A stretch of 20,136 bases of DNA from Reticulomyxa filosa (Eukaryota > Foraminifera > Reticulomyxidae). The stretch spans positions 1-20,136 of the forward strand of contig ASPP01013030.1 of assembly GCA_000512085.1 (NCBI GenBank), given 5' to 3'. The position numbers were made by a program, and so were the translations under genes. This document shows, one piece after another, positions 11,165 through 20,136 of this stretch. A model generated the notes under the pieces. The model made no database searches and was not told the DNA's origin. It was given only the letters and a program-made list of their open reading frames with translations. Each line of letters opens with the position of its first letter. Within the stretch, counting starts at the first letter, position 1.

Positions 11165-11400
11165 AAAATAGTATTTAACTAAAATTATCAATATATTTGC
11201 TAACATAGTTATGTGAAATATATTTGCTATTACAATATTTTACAAAAAAAACCGTACAAAAAAAAATAGCTTTTTTAGTATTTGACTTGTATATCTTTAT
11301 TTTTACTTTAGACTTTTCAATAATGTTGATATCATAGAACAAATCACACGATATCTTTCATATATGTTGTACTATCTTATATCTTATACATACATTTTTT
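11165..11400 (+). repeat. Left arm of inverted repeat
   Basis: The exact core at 11269-11300 begins GCTTTTTTAGTATTTGAC and ends ATATCTTTAT. It is repeated as the reverse complement at 12078-12109. Outside the core, similarity to the reverse complement of the right arm continues in diverged form on both sides, for example TACAAAAAAAACCGTACAA against TGCAAAAAAACATACAA outward and AATAATGTTGATATCATAGA against AATAATGTTGTGATACATAGA inward. Arm limits are estimates by eye. Confidence 0.65.
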
Positions 11401-11979
11401 TAGCTAGCTTTTACAGTATGCATTCTTTTTGTAACAAAATTTTTTTTATTATATATCTGTCAAGATTTAAATAAAAAATAATCAATTTAACAAACGTTTA
11501 CACTTGTGTTTAAAAGAACCTTTTATGTTTAATTTACCAATTGGTGGTATCGCACTTTGCCTTTATTATATCATGAATACACTTATGCATTGAAACAATA
11601 AGACTATCACACAAATTACCTTCAGTCAAGTACAATTGCTTGCTAAACTCATCAAAAAGTTACTCTTTCTGGAAAATTGTCCATTTTTGTAAGTACTGCA
11701 CTTGGTAATCCACCAAATGTTTTAAATTGTATTTAGATCTTGTTTTGCCACTTTTCGCATAGATTTTCCATACAAAAGCATTTGCAAATATCTTTCATTT
11801 GTAAACTAATCGGATTGTTTCCACATAATGCTTTTACTTTCTTCTGTGTTTATTGTACGTTAAATACTTTAATATTAGCTAGTATAATTAATTTTAAACT
11901 TTTTTTGTTTAGTAAGATAGTGTTTTTTTAACATTGAATTTTTCAAACCCCTGATGAAAATGAATGATGCAAAATTTTT

Positions 11980-12225
11980 CAAATAAATGCAAGAGATAAG
12001 ATATTGCAATATAGAGGAAATATAGTCTGTGATTTATTCTATGTATCACAACATTATTTTTACTTTTGCTCTTTTCAATAAAGATATACAAGTCAAATAC
12101 TAAAAAAGCCCTTTTTTTTTATTGTATGTTTTTTTGCAAACTACTGTATAATATTATACTTCATTTTCGATAAACTGTTTACATGTCACAATTAACTATA
12201 ATAAATACTTTCAGAAAATATGTAA
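11980..12225 (-). repeat. Right arm of inverted repeat
   Basis: This is the inverted partner of the left arm; the exact core is at 12078-12109. Immediately inside the core, the segment TTTTACTTTTGCTCTTTTCAA (about 12058-12078) runs in the same orientation as TTTTACTTTAGACTTTTCAA of the left arm (about 11300-11320), although everything around it is inverted. No target-site duplication or transposase was found. Confidence 0.65.
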
Positions 12226-12859
12226 ATGATAAATATCAACAGCAAATAAATATATTAAATGTTATATTTTCGATCATAATACAAGCATAAAGAAGTATAT
12301 GAAAGTATTTACTACATTAATGCAGAACTTGTGATTGAATGTCACTATATCAAGCAATTATCTATATTTGAAATCACAATATGTTATATAAATTCATTAC
12401 AATTAAGTATAGTAATCTAAACAATAAAAAGGGAAGTGAAGTTACGTAATTTCTTGCAAGCAATAATTATCGATAAACAATTGAAAATTAACTAAAATTA
12501 GATGTTGAAAGAATTTCAAAGATTAAAAGAAAACAAATATATAAGATGGTTCTCTTTCTTTATGAAAAGAATTTAATTAGTGATACAAACTATCCAAAAT
12601 GCATTAACTCAGCTACAGAAACGTGATTCTTTCAAAAGATAAAGTCAGCAAAAACAAGACAAAAAAAACACATTATACATTTTTTGTTGTATTTGTGTGA
12701 GTTAATATTTTTGTTACGTTTCTTTATTTTGTACGCTATGTTATTTTGGGCCCTCAGTTTGCAAATTTATTCTGCGCCTCGCATCTTTAAAAAATACAAA
12801 CGAAGTTTTAGTTTTCGCCGCTGTGTTAAGCAAGCAAAAAAAAGGTGTAATTCAAAAAG

Positions 12860-13669
12860 ATGGTCAACATTTCGAATATAACGACCAAAATCGCAAAGAG
12901 TTTTTCTTTTGGTCATTTGACTTTGCCACCCTCTCAAATATTTGCAGCAAGCAACTTATCATTTGCAACAGTAAACATAAGACCAATAGTTCCTGGTTAG
13001 GTGTGGAAACATTCCGTTGCATCTAAGCACTTTCAAACTTGGCCGTCACTAAACAAACAAACGAATGAAAAATAAAACAAAAGGGCATGTGCTTGTCATC
13101 AGCCAACGGAAAGTTGAAAGGCTGAAAGAATTGACACCTGACGAACTTGGTGATCTGTGGTATTTGGCACAGCAAGTATCAATTATTTTGGAACGGCAAT
13201 ACGCTGCGTCATCGATGACATTTGCAATTCAGGACGGCATGTATGCTGGGCAAACAATCAAACACATGCATGTTCATGTTTTGCCGAGGAAAACTGGTGA
13301 TTTTTCGGAGAACGATCAAATTTATAGTCGGGTATGTTCCAATGAGAGGGTTTTTTTTTTTGGTAAAAAAAAGTGATTATTGAAAATAATTTTAAAAAGT
13401 TCTGAGGGGTCCATTGTGCTTCACTTGCTTAGCTCACATAAATAAGGGCAAGGAAAAAAAATTTTTGTTCCCTCTCCCCTTCTCCTCATCCTTCTCTCTT
13501 CAAATTTATGGTGTTAAAAAATTGTGAATAGCTGGAAAGTGACAGCAAATTCGCAAGAAATCTCGACCTAGATGCCAAAACACGAAAAATACAATCTACT
13601 GAAGATATCACGAATGAAGCTCACTTGTACAGAGAAATGATGAGTAAGCATTTGGAGTCACAGAATTAA
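12860..13669 (+). CDS. FHIT: FHIT-type histidine-triad Ap3A hydrolase
   Basis: Three exons keep phase: 12860-12995, 13084-13331, 13532-13669. The product is 173 residues against 147 in human FHIT; the excess is at the N-terminus and C-terminus. Early residues match the FHIT opening (FSFGHL...SNLSFATVNIRPIVPGHVLV, split over the first intron). The centre shows RKVERLKELTPDE and the AIQDGMYAGQTIKHMHVHVLPR block. The histidine triad is H106-x-H108-x-H110; H108 corresponds to the nucleophile His96 of human FHIT. The tail (EDITNEAHLYREMM) matches the FHIT C-terminal helix. The family cleaves diadenosine polyphosphates such as Ap3A to AMP and ADP. An in-frame TAA at 12848 makes the ATG at 12860 the first start. 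All catalytic residues are present, so it should be active. Confidence 0.93.
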
Positions 13670-13675
13670 TGAAAC

Positions 13676-13681
13676 AATAAA
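13676..13681 (+). terminator. AATAAA poly(A) signal of the FHIT-like gene
   Basis: AATAAA lies 7 nt after the TAA at 13667-13669, the same very short spacing as after the CEP164-like gene. The rest of 13682-14288 is T-rich spacer with no recognisable gene. Confidence 0.5.
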
Positions 13682-14288
13682 ATGACTTTAAAAAAAATTG
13701 CATTTTTTTTTTTGGATGAAAATATCTTGCCTTTTTTTTTAAATATGTTATTTTGCAAAATACTACACTCAAAATTCGACCATTTTGAACAGCTGGCTCT
13801 ACCATTTCTGGCCGAGTTAAGACTGTTCTCAAATCGCCTTTAAAAAAGATCATTTATTGCTATCATATTTAAAACTTCATTTGTTTTTTACAAAATTTTG
13901 TAAACAGTATGTTTGATTTCTTTAACATTTAAACACATTTTCCATATTTTTGTTTTGTTTTTTGAGGGTGTCATTTTTTTGTCCATTCTACACCAAATTT
14001 ACTTTTAATTCTTCACGCGATGCTTTAAAATTACTTTCAATTTCTGTTTTTGTATGATCTAAACGTTGCTGAGTTGAGGAAGCGAGAGAAAAGTAACAAA
14101 TTTAAAGTGGGAGCATCGTTTAAGAAGTATAAATGAAAAAAACGCCTCATTTAACTAAACCTCGTTGCTGGTCTAAGTTCAAAACTAATGTATAATTGAA
14201 ATTCTTCATCAGTACACTAGAAGCTTTAGTTTTGTTACTTTTAAAAAGGGTTAGAAAAAAATTGAATTTACAAAAATTATCTGGGGTC

Positions 14289-15127
14289 ATGGCAACGTCT
14301 ACTAAAGAGGCTGAGCCATTAGTCGAAACTAAATCTCGTTTTGAAAGTGACTTTGACACATCTAGAATTCGTCATGACCGAAAAGAAAAGGCGAAATGTC
14401 AGTCATTTTTAGACTATGCTCTTCAAGACCGCCAAATCCATCATGTGATAAATTCACTGAGGATCCATGGATGTGAGATTGACAAGTCCTATTTTAGTTG
14501 TCAAAAATGCAATATTGAAGATACAGATGCGTCAAAATTTGGCGATAACAGCAGCCGTTTGTTAGCATTCAAGCAACAAAAATTAAATGGTTGTCAATTC
14601 TTGCCAAATGAAAACGAATTCAAAATGACAGCAGTAAAAATATTCTGAAAGAAGGCAAAAATAAAATTGAGGTTTTGCCGCCACAAATTGTATTATGTTG
14701 TAATAATCCGGCATTGATGTCAAATTATCACAACTTCCGAAGTAAGTTGTTGCACGAACTAATAAAAATGTTTGATTGGTCACGTGCCCATGTAAATTGG
14801 AATGACTGTGTACATTTGGCATGTATGGAAATTCGTGCGTCGCGCATTAGTGGAGAATGCAACCCAGAATATAAGGACCAAATGTACGAAAATATTGTGA
14901 ATAAACCCGTATCACATCGTTCAAAATGGAACTTAAGACACAGCACTCAAATGAGTGGCGAAGGCCTTAGATGTATCCGAAAAAATGCGAGCTTAAGAGT
15001 TGACCAGTATGAGCATTGCCACTCTGCCAATGGAACTGGTGAAAAAGCATGGGAATCGATTAACCAGGCCTGGTTTACTTGTTATCGAGACATTGATCCC
15101 ATGTTTGACCCTAATGACGCCTGGTAG
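14289..15127 (+). CDS. ATP23: ATP23-like mitochondrial metalloprotease, HEXXH altered to HELIK
   Basis: Atp23 (M76 family) lies in the mitochondrial intermembrane space, processes the Atp6 precursor and also acts as an Atp6 assembly chaperone. The first segment (14289-14560) has the N-terminal family features GCEID...FSCQKC (Cys71, Cys74). The second (14632-15127) contains VLCCNN, LLHELIKMFDWSRAHVNW, VHLACMEIRASRISGEC and a Cys-rich tail (LRCIRKNAS...CYRDIDPMFDP). The fit to the family block VLCQNN...HELIHAFDxCRAHVDW...HLACSEIRAxxLSGxC is very good. The zinc motif HELIH reads H132-E-L-I-K136: the second His is Lys. The frame changes between the segments; a 71-nt intron (donor GTTAGC at 14561, acceptor ending 14631) fixes it in phase 2, giving 255 residues. 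The acceptor lacks a pyrimidine tract, so a true frameshift remains possible. Confidence 0.82.
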
Positions 15128-15512
15128 TGGACGTAATTAGAAATTTCAGGAAAATGATAGCCTGACAAAACCCAACTCAAAAAAGGCTTTCTGTATCACT
15201 CTCAGGCATATTTTTAGCTCCAAAAACTTTCCACAATTTTTCTTGTGTGCAGCAGACTCCATCCATATAACACATTCCATTCGATAAAATAGAATTTCGA
15301 TTTTTTTTTTCTAAACGGTTAAATGTAGCGAAAACATTAAAACATAATTAAATTGTTTAAAATTTCTCTCCCTGCCCACTAGGCCTTCCGTCTTTTACTG
15401 CAAAAAGTATCTTAAGAACCACATTTATTAAAACTTGAAACCAAAAAAAAAAAGCTCACATTTCTTTTATTTTGAATTAAAATTCTATTGTTTTTTTTTT
15501 TGAAAATGATTT
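15128..15512. other. Spacer between convergent genes
   Basis: This is 3' flanking DNA shared by the ATP23-like gene (+) and the first NBR1-like gene (-). It holds only A/T runs, an ATTAAA on the plus strand near 15336 and the minus-strand poly(A) signal listed separately. Confidence 0.6.
15466..15471 (-). terminator. AATAAA poly(A) signal of the first NBR1-like gene
   Basis: TTTATT on the plus strand reads AATAAA on the minus strand, 41 nt past the stop at 15513. Confidence 0.45.
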
Positions 15513-16991
15513 CTACAGCAACTCGCCCAAGACTTCAGCAACATTACCTTTTTTAGCGATTAACATCTCTTTAATCAACTGAGAATCAGTAAAACCCATT
15601 TCGGTAATATCATTGAGTTGCGAGGCATATTCAAAGTTGTCCTGTGATTGGACTTGTTTTTCGTTTGCAGGTTTGGATTGCTTTTCGATTTTGTTTGGAT
15701 CGTCGTGTTCGTTTTGGTTGGTAGTGGTGATGGATGGATCCAAGGATTGAGTGGTTTGGGATTGAGCGCACGTCAAACAAAGGTCATATCCACTCGGATG
15801 AGCAGTAGGATCTTGCGAGATACAATGATAAATGAACTGTCATCCAGACAATCCTCATCACACAAATCACAATGCACGCCAACACCATCAAAATAGGCCT
15901 GACTAGGAGTGGTAAGGACCATCGGAACGCCACAGATGCAGGTGCACGGGCAAGGAGTGGACTGGCTTTGTGGAGTGACCTGAACATCGACAAATAATCG
16001 TGGCCCAAAGAAAACTCCATTGCGATTGAGTTTGAAGCAAGCAGAGAAGCGCCCGAGAACAGCCGGAACACGGACCGTAACAGATACTTGAGTCGTTTGA
16101 TCGGGTTTGATAGTAGGTACCGAAAAGGATTGCTGCAAAGGTAAAGACTGGTTGCCTTTTACAAATGACAATATTACACGGTCATCCCATTCTTGATCTC
16201 CACTATTTTTGATTGTCCATGTCCTTGTAATGACGCTATTCATCGGACTGGATATCACGTCGTCATCTTTTGGACTTTTTATCCACTCTGCTTGAAACTT
16301 TTCTCCTTTTTTCTTATCTTCATGCTCACTCTGCTTTTCATCTGACGCTACATTCGATATCAGTTCACGTCTTTGGATGTTCCCACACACACACACATAC
16401 AGAAAATTCTTTTTTTGTTCATTTGTTTATTTATTTTATTTAACTGATCATTAAGGTTCTCGTTAACATTGTCATTGCCATTGTCATTGCCATTGTCATT
16501 GCCATTGCCATTGTCTTTGTTGTCGTCATTATTTTCGTTAGTGTTATTAGCTTCAGGTTTGTCATTGTTTATTTCATTTTCATTTTCGTCTTCATTTTTT
16601 TCATTTTCCTTGCTTCTTTTCATACTTTCTTCTACATTTTTCTTCGCAAAGATTGTTTTTTTTTTGAGTTCATTTAAAAAAAAAGTCGTGTTGTTTTTTC
16701 TCACGTTTTGTCCTCCCCTTTCGTAGACTTAACTGTGACGACAAACAACTTCAATGCTTTGCTGCTTTGGGATAACGCACAATTGATTGCATCTTCAAAG
16801 TCTTGATCATTTGACAATGTAATTTTGTCCTTTTCGGTATCTTCGTACTGGATATGTATCTCGTTCTCCTTTTTCCCAAACGCCTTTTCCACAAATAATA
16901 CTAACGCTGCATAACCATTCTCTTCTGGGCAACGCCAAAGTCGAATGTCTTTTCCATACACTACCTTTATTTTCAAAGATGTTGACGCCAT
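15513..16991 (-). CDS. NBR1-like autophagy receptor (PB1-FW-ZZ-like-UBA), one frame break
   Basis: Proposed exons are 16991-16705, 16624-16445 and 16370-15513, about 441 residues if one base is missing near 15830. Residues 1-93 form a PB1 domain: KIKVVYGKDIRLWRCPEE, then acidic YEDTEKDKITLSNDQDFEDAI. A low-complexity Glu/Asn/Asp linker (100-155) follows, then an NBR1-type FW (Ig-like) domain (about 183-287) with W207 and W217, GRFSACFKLNRNG and FFGPRLFVDVQV; the usual third and fourth Trp are Phe. Next is a Cys-rich ZZ-like region (CPCTCICG, VHCDLC) that changes frame and continues as HCISQDP...GYDLCLTC. A C-terminal UBA (QLNDITEMGFTDSQLIKEML...VAEVLGELL) ends the protein. NBR1-type proteins link ubiquitinated cargo to autophagosomes. 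The first intron acceptor is uncertain: AG|T at 16625 fits phase, while the TAG at 16632 does not. A second paralog lies directly upstream on the same strand. Confidence 0.85.
16468..16515. repeat. Short tandem repeat encoding Asn/Asp/Gly
   Basis: A 12-bp unit (ATTGCCATTGTC on the plus strand) repeats about three to four times with decay at the right end. On the minus strand it is in frame within exon 2 of the first NBR1-like gene and encodes NDNG-type repeats of the linker. Confidence 0.8.
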
Positions 16992-17358
16992 TTTTTTAGG
17001 GGTTACGAAAGAAAACTGTGGAGGTAAAAAAAACTTTTTTTACAGACCAAAAACTATCTCCTGAAAGCAAAATGTGTAAGTTAATCCTGATTTCGAGTGT
17101 GGCAAACTTCAATTGAGATTTTTTCTAAAGTACACTCGGAATAAATATTGATTCACGTATAATGTGTAAAAAAATTGACTTGTTACAATAATGAGCAACA
17201 AAGTATTTTATGCGATCGACTTCCATTTCAATGGTTGTGAGAAGTGAAACATTAAATCTAAACAAAAATATCAAAAAAGTGTTAGTAATTAGGACTCATC
17301 TAAAAAAGATTTCATACGAGAAAAAAAAAGTATCACTAGTATAAATCTCGTTTGTCTA
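16992..17358. other. Spacer between the two NBR1-like genes
   Basis: This 367-bp segment holds the presumed promoter of the first NBR1-like gene and the 3' flank of the second. I see no minus-strand AATAAA and no other motif worth calling. Confidence 0.5.
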
Positions 17359-20136
17359 CTACTCGGGGTCGATAAATTCCTATTGGAGGAAAAAAATGTC
17401 AAACGCAATATGGAATCAAAATTGTATGGTAGCAAAAAAAACTTTAAAAGATTAGCAACATACCCCTAATGCGGCACTCATATCTCCTCGATGAGTCAAC
17501 AGCGAGCGGCGGGCTTTATCTTCATCGAATCCCATGTCAAGTAATTCTTTAAGCTGTTTGGGATACAAAAACTTGGGATCTGATTCATTGTGTACAGGAT
17601 TCAAGTCAGGTGCCGAAGGCCTTTCCAGTATTGGATAAGGAGCGCCTTTATCGGTGTCTAAAGGAATTCCGACAGGATTAGCTTTGGATTTGGAATTTGG
17701 GTCGTCCACTACATCTTCATCGAAATTGAGTTTGGGATCGATGACAGGGGGATGTCCCAACTGAGACGTGGCACACGAAGGACACAAGTCAAATCCGCCA
17801 GAATGAGTTTTTTTATCTCGGCCCCCTGGGCAATGCCACACAAACTTTTTTTGGGGCTTTTTGCACAAATCGCAGTATACTTTCTGGAAAAATTTATACG
17901 TTTTTTTGACTTCCACATATTCCAATTCTTTGCCGCACACGCACAGCAATACATCACTTTCTTTTTGCTTCGGCAAAGGCTCTGGCAATACCAGTTGCGC
18001 CTCGTTCTCAAATGCCTGCTCGTCTTCCAACGCGTTATTAAGAGAAGGCTGTAAGCTTTCTGATCCCATTGCCATAGGGCGATTTGGATCCGAAAACGCA
18101 TTGGCCCCTTTGTTGTCTACATAACCCATTGCTGGTGGCGGCATCATGTTGTTGTAATAAGGGTTACCCAAGTTTGGCACGGCAGGTGGTCCTTGCATTC
18201 CATACTTAATTATCATTCGCAAAAAAAAAAAAAAAAAATTGTCAATAATAACTTCTTGGCAAAATGTATCCAAAAAGAGAACGATTATTCGAACATTTAG
18301 TTTTTTTTCCCCCTCCCCCCCCCCCCTTCCCTTTGATGCTGTATATTGTTGCTTAGGTTGGTCCGTACATACCATTGGCGGAGGATAAGCATAGGATTGA
18401 GAAGGTGGATATGCATAAGGCGGGACAATGGATATTGGCTGTGATTGCGATGCAGGATTGATAGGAGGAATAGGAGCAGATGGTTGCATCGGCACTGCAT
18501 TTGGATTTATGTTTGCATTTGCAATTGCATTTTTATTATTGTTATCCGCAGGAGCAAGAGCGACCGGCTTATCTACGACCGTGATCTTGACACGCAAAAG
18601 GGGGCCAAATTGAACAGATCCGCACATCAATCGGAAAAACGTTTCGTAAGACCCGGGCGTACTGAACGTGTCGAATCTCATACTGACACACGTCGTGTCT
18701 CCAGGCTTGCAATCGGGAATGTGGTAGCCCGTCACGAGCAGGCCATCGCCCTCCACAAATGCCAATTTGCACTGCTCACCAAAAGTAGAGAGGCCACAGT
18801 TTCGTACAGTCCATGTCATTGTGGCGTCGGCATTGGTCAAGAGATCACCGGGATCACTTTCGTCTACGAGTTCGGCATCATAAGGTTTGCGTGCTAGTGG
18901 CTGTCGTTGATATTGTTTCGAATCGGATTCGTTGGAAGAAAAAGTCGCATCCATTGCATGGCTTTGGCTTTGGCTTTGATTTTTGTTTTTGGAAATGCGT
19001 TGTTGAAGGGACTCTTCGTTCAGTGTTTCGCGGCTTCGCAACATTTCCAAGTCTCGCAATGCACTGTTTCGATTGATACTGGCCCAACTGTCAGTGCCAT
19101 ATTGATTTGGATTCAATTCGGGTAACTCTTCTTTTTTTTTTGTTTCTTGTCCAATGTCATCAAGTCATTCCAATTTGGATTTTCCGCCGAGTATAACGCT
19201 GTTACGTCACCCGTTTTGTTATGTGAATCCATGCCAGTTGATTCAAGGAGTGTCTTCAGAGCTGCCTATTCACGTGCAATCGCCAAAGTGTGATTAAAAA
19301 AATTTATAACAGCAATACCATTGGCAATAACAATAAATAACAATAATAAAAAAAAAGGTAAATAAAATGAACAAAACAGACTTGCTCTTGTTCTTTCTTT
19401 TTTTCTTCGACTTTGCGATTCCAATCGTTGACAATTGCATGAACCAATTCATTGTGTTTCTGTTCTTCGTCTTTGCGCTCCTTCTCTTTTTCCAAGCCCG
19501 TGTTCAGTTCCACCAGCTTTTGCAGCAACGCTTGCTCTTCCGTTTTATGTTGTGGTTTTTCTTCTTCTACTTTCGCATTGTTTTTGGCTTTTTCTCTTTC
19601 TCTCTCTATTTCTCTTTCCCTTTCTTGTTGCAGCAGCTCTTCCAACTCTTTTTTCAGTTTGTCTTCTTCTTTTTCTTTTTCTTTTTCAGTTTTTTTTTCA
19701 GTTTTTTTTTCAGTTTTCTTTTCTGAATCTTTTTTGCCCTCTTGAACTAAACTCGTCGCTGGTTTGTCTTCTTTTTTTTTCTCTTTTTGTGTGTTGCGCG
19801 TGGCGACTGGAGGCTGTTGATCGTCGACGTCCTTTTCTGTTTTTTCATCCTTTTCGCTGGCTCTCAATTGCGACTCCTTGCGAAGTTTTTGCTGCATTTC
19901 TTGCATTTCTCTGATTTGCTGTTGCATGGCACCCATCGTCATGGTCACACTTCGCATTATATTATCTTGAGCGTTCACACTTCCAGCCGGGGCGACTTCG
20001 CTTTTTTTGGGAGGAAAAAGGGAAGGAGGAGAAGGATAGGCAACATCGCTACGAACAAATTCTCGGTCCATTTTTTCTCGTTTTCGTTGTTTCTCTTCCT
20101 CTTCCTTCTCTTCTTCTTCTTCTTCTTCTTCTTCTT
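17359..20136 (-). CDS. Second NBR1-like protein (coiled coil-FW-Cys-rich-UBA), 5' partial
   Basis: Proposed exons are >20136-19382, 19265-19211, 19130-18373, 18204-17464 and 17379-17359, all phase-consistent. The first is Glu/Lys/Gln-rich coiled coil (for example KKELEELLQQERERE); its frame is open to the window edge, so the ATG at 20071 may be internal and a PB1 may lie outside. Exon 3 holds an FW-type domain (MTWTVRNCGLSTFGEQCKLAF, PGSYETFFRLM, VQFGPLLRVKITVV) and then a Pro/Asn-rich linker. Exon 4 holds the Cys-rich domain (LLCVCGKE, VYCDLCKK, FVWHCPGG, GGFDLCPSC) and a UBA (PKQLKELLDMGFDEDKARRSLL). The UBA ends over the last intron as ALG|EFIDPE, matching the paralog's VLGELL; without that intron it would stop at 17452. 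The acceptor there (TTTTTCCTCCAATAG) is strong. TDSWASI is a candidate LC3-interacting motif. The joining of the coiled-coil exon and the 19131-19210 intron are the weakest steps. Confidence 0.78.
18205..18372 (-). other. 168-nt intron with long G, T and A tracts
   Basis: The intron starts GTATGT (18372 downward) and ends AATTAAG at 18205. On the transcribed sense strand it carries GGGAA, a run of 12 G, A and 5 G (plus-strand C runs at 18309-18313 and 18315-18326) and later a run of 18 T (plus-strand A at 18221-18238). Its length is a multiple of three and it has no in-frame stop, so retention would insert 56 residues between the FW and Cys-rich domains. Confidence 0.7.
20109..20136. repeat. 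(TTC)n microsatellite encoding poly-Glu
   Basis: Perfect TTC triplets run to the window edge. On the minus strand they lie in the open frame of the second NBR1-like gene and encode a Glu run, continuing its Glu/Lys-rich coiled coil. Confidence 0.85.

Larger units (their letters stand above)
10460..12859. other. Long AT-rich spacer holding an inverted-repeat pair
   Basis: Over 2.4 kb no frame looks coding. An ATTAAA at 10503-10508 may be the kinase poly(A) signal. The main structure is the inverted-repeat pair described separately (about 11165-11400 and 11980-12225), enclosing about 580 bp with no recognisable transposase. The last 150 bp before 12860 should contain the promoter of the FHIT-like gene. 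Confidence 0.5.

Noticed and set aside
14741-14748. Perfect donor consensus GTAAGT just before the HELIK codons
   Set aside because: The sequence after it (LLHELIKMFDWSRAHVNW) is conserved ATP23 coding sequence in frame, so using this donor would delete the active-site block.
15816-15870. Tiny intron to explain the frame change in the ZZ-like region
   Set aside because: The GT...AG pairs I tested upstream of the break here are 13, 25, 27 and 34 nt; all are far too short and none gives the needed frame.
16469-16726. Plus-strand Leu/Ser/Phe-rich frame opposite the Asn/Asp repeat
   Set aside because: It is the antisense shadow of the low-complexity linker and first intron of the minus-strand NBR1-like gene.
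17709-18101. Minus-strand Arg/Ser-rich frame inside the second NBR1-like gene
   Set aside because: It is a shifted frame of an exon whose main frame shows Cys-rich and UBA domains.
19367-19914. Plus-strand Phe/Leu-rich frames that look like membrane proteins
   Set aside because: They are antisense shadows of the Glu/Lys-rich coiled-coil exon; the minus-strand frame splices in phase to the next exon.

Overview
The window looks like nuclear DNA of a protist: AT-rich, with genes on both strands broken by many short GT-AG introns (about 46-170 nt) and AT-rich spacers. The style of the WD40 repeats at the left edge, the NBR1-like genes at the right edge and the A/T-rich introns resemble the foraminiferan Reticulomyxa filosa. 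That assignment is an inference from remembered protein style, not from a search.

Layout, left to right. (1) 46-632 (+): the 3' part of a WD40-repeat gene that enters from the left and loses its repeat pattern near 560. (2) 633-1907: mostly non-coding, with two weak traces: a minus-strand reading frame that may be a decayed retroelement, and a short orphan spliced frame. (3) 1908-2590 (+): a two-exon orphan membrane protein. (4) 3088-7794 (+): an 18-exon gene whose N-terminus matches centriole distal-appendage protein CEP164, including its WW domain, followed by long coiled coils. (5) 7807-9156: AT-rich spacer with a diverged direct repeat. (6) 9157-10459 (+): a five-exon CDK1/2-type kinase in which DFG is replaced by KFT. 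(7) 10460-12859: a 2.4 kb spacer holding a pair of inverted repeat arms with an exact 32-bp core. (8) 12860-13669 (+): a three-exon FHIT-type histidine-triad hydrolase. (9) 14289-15127 (+): an ATP23-like mitochondrial metalloprotease whose HEXXH motif reads HELIK. (10) 15513-16991 (-): an NBR1-like gene (PB1, FW Ig-like, Cys-rich ZZ-like, UBA) with a one-base frame break in its zinc-binding part. (11) 17359->20136 (-): a second NBR1-like gene in tandem (Glu/Lys-rich coiled coil, FW, Cys-rich, UBA), running off the right edge.

The genes are separately transcribed and do not form one pathway. The two NBR1-like genes are clear paralogs in tandem and point to selective autophagy. CEP164 points to basal-body/cilium capacity. 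The kinase and the ATP23-like protein both lack textbook catalytic residues while staying open and conserved elsewhere, so two candidate pseudoenzymes lie within 6 kb. No CRISPR array, rRNA, convincing tRNA or bacterial-type operon is present. All exon models come from reading-frame phase, splice dinucleotides and family similarity, without transcript data.
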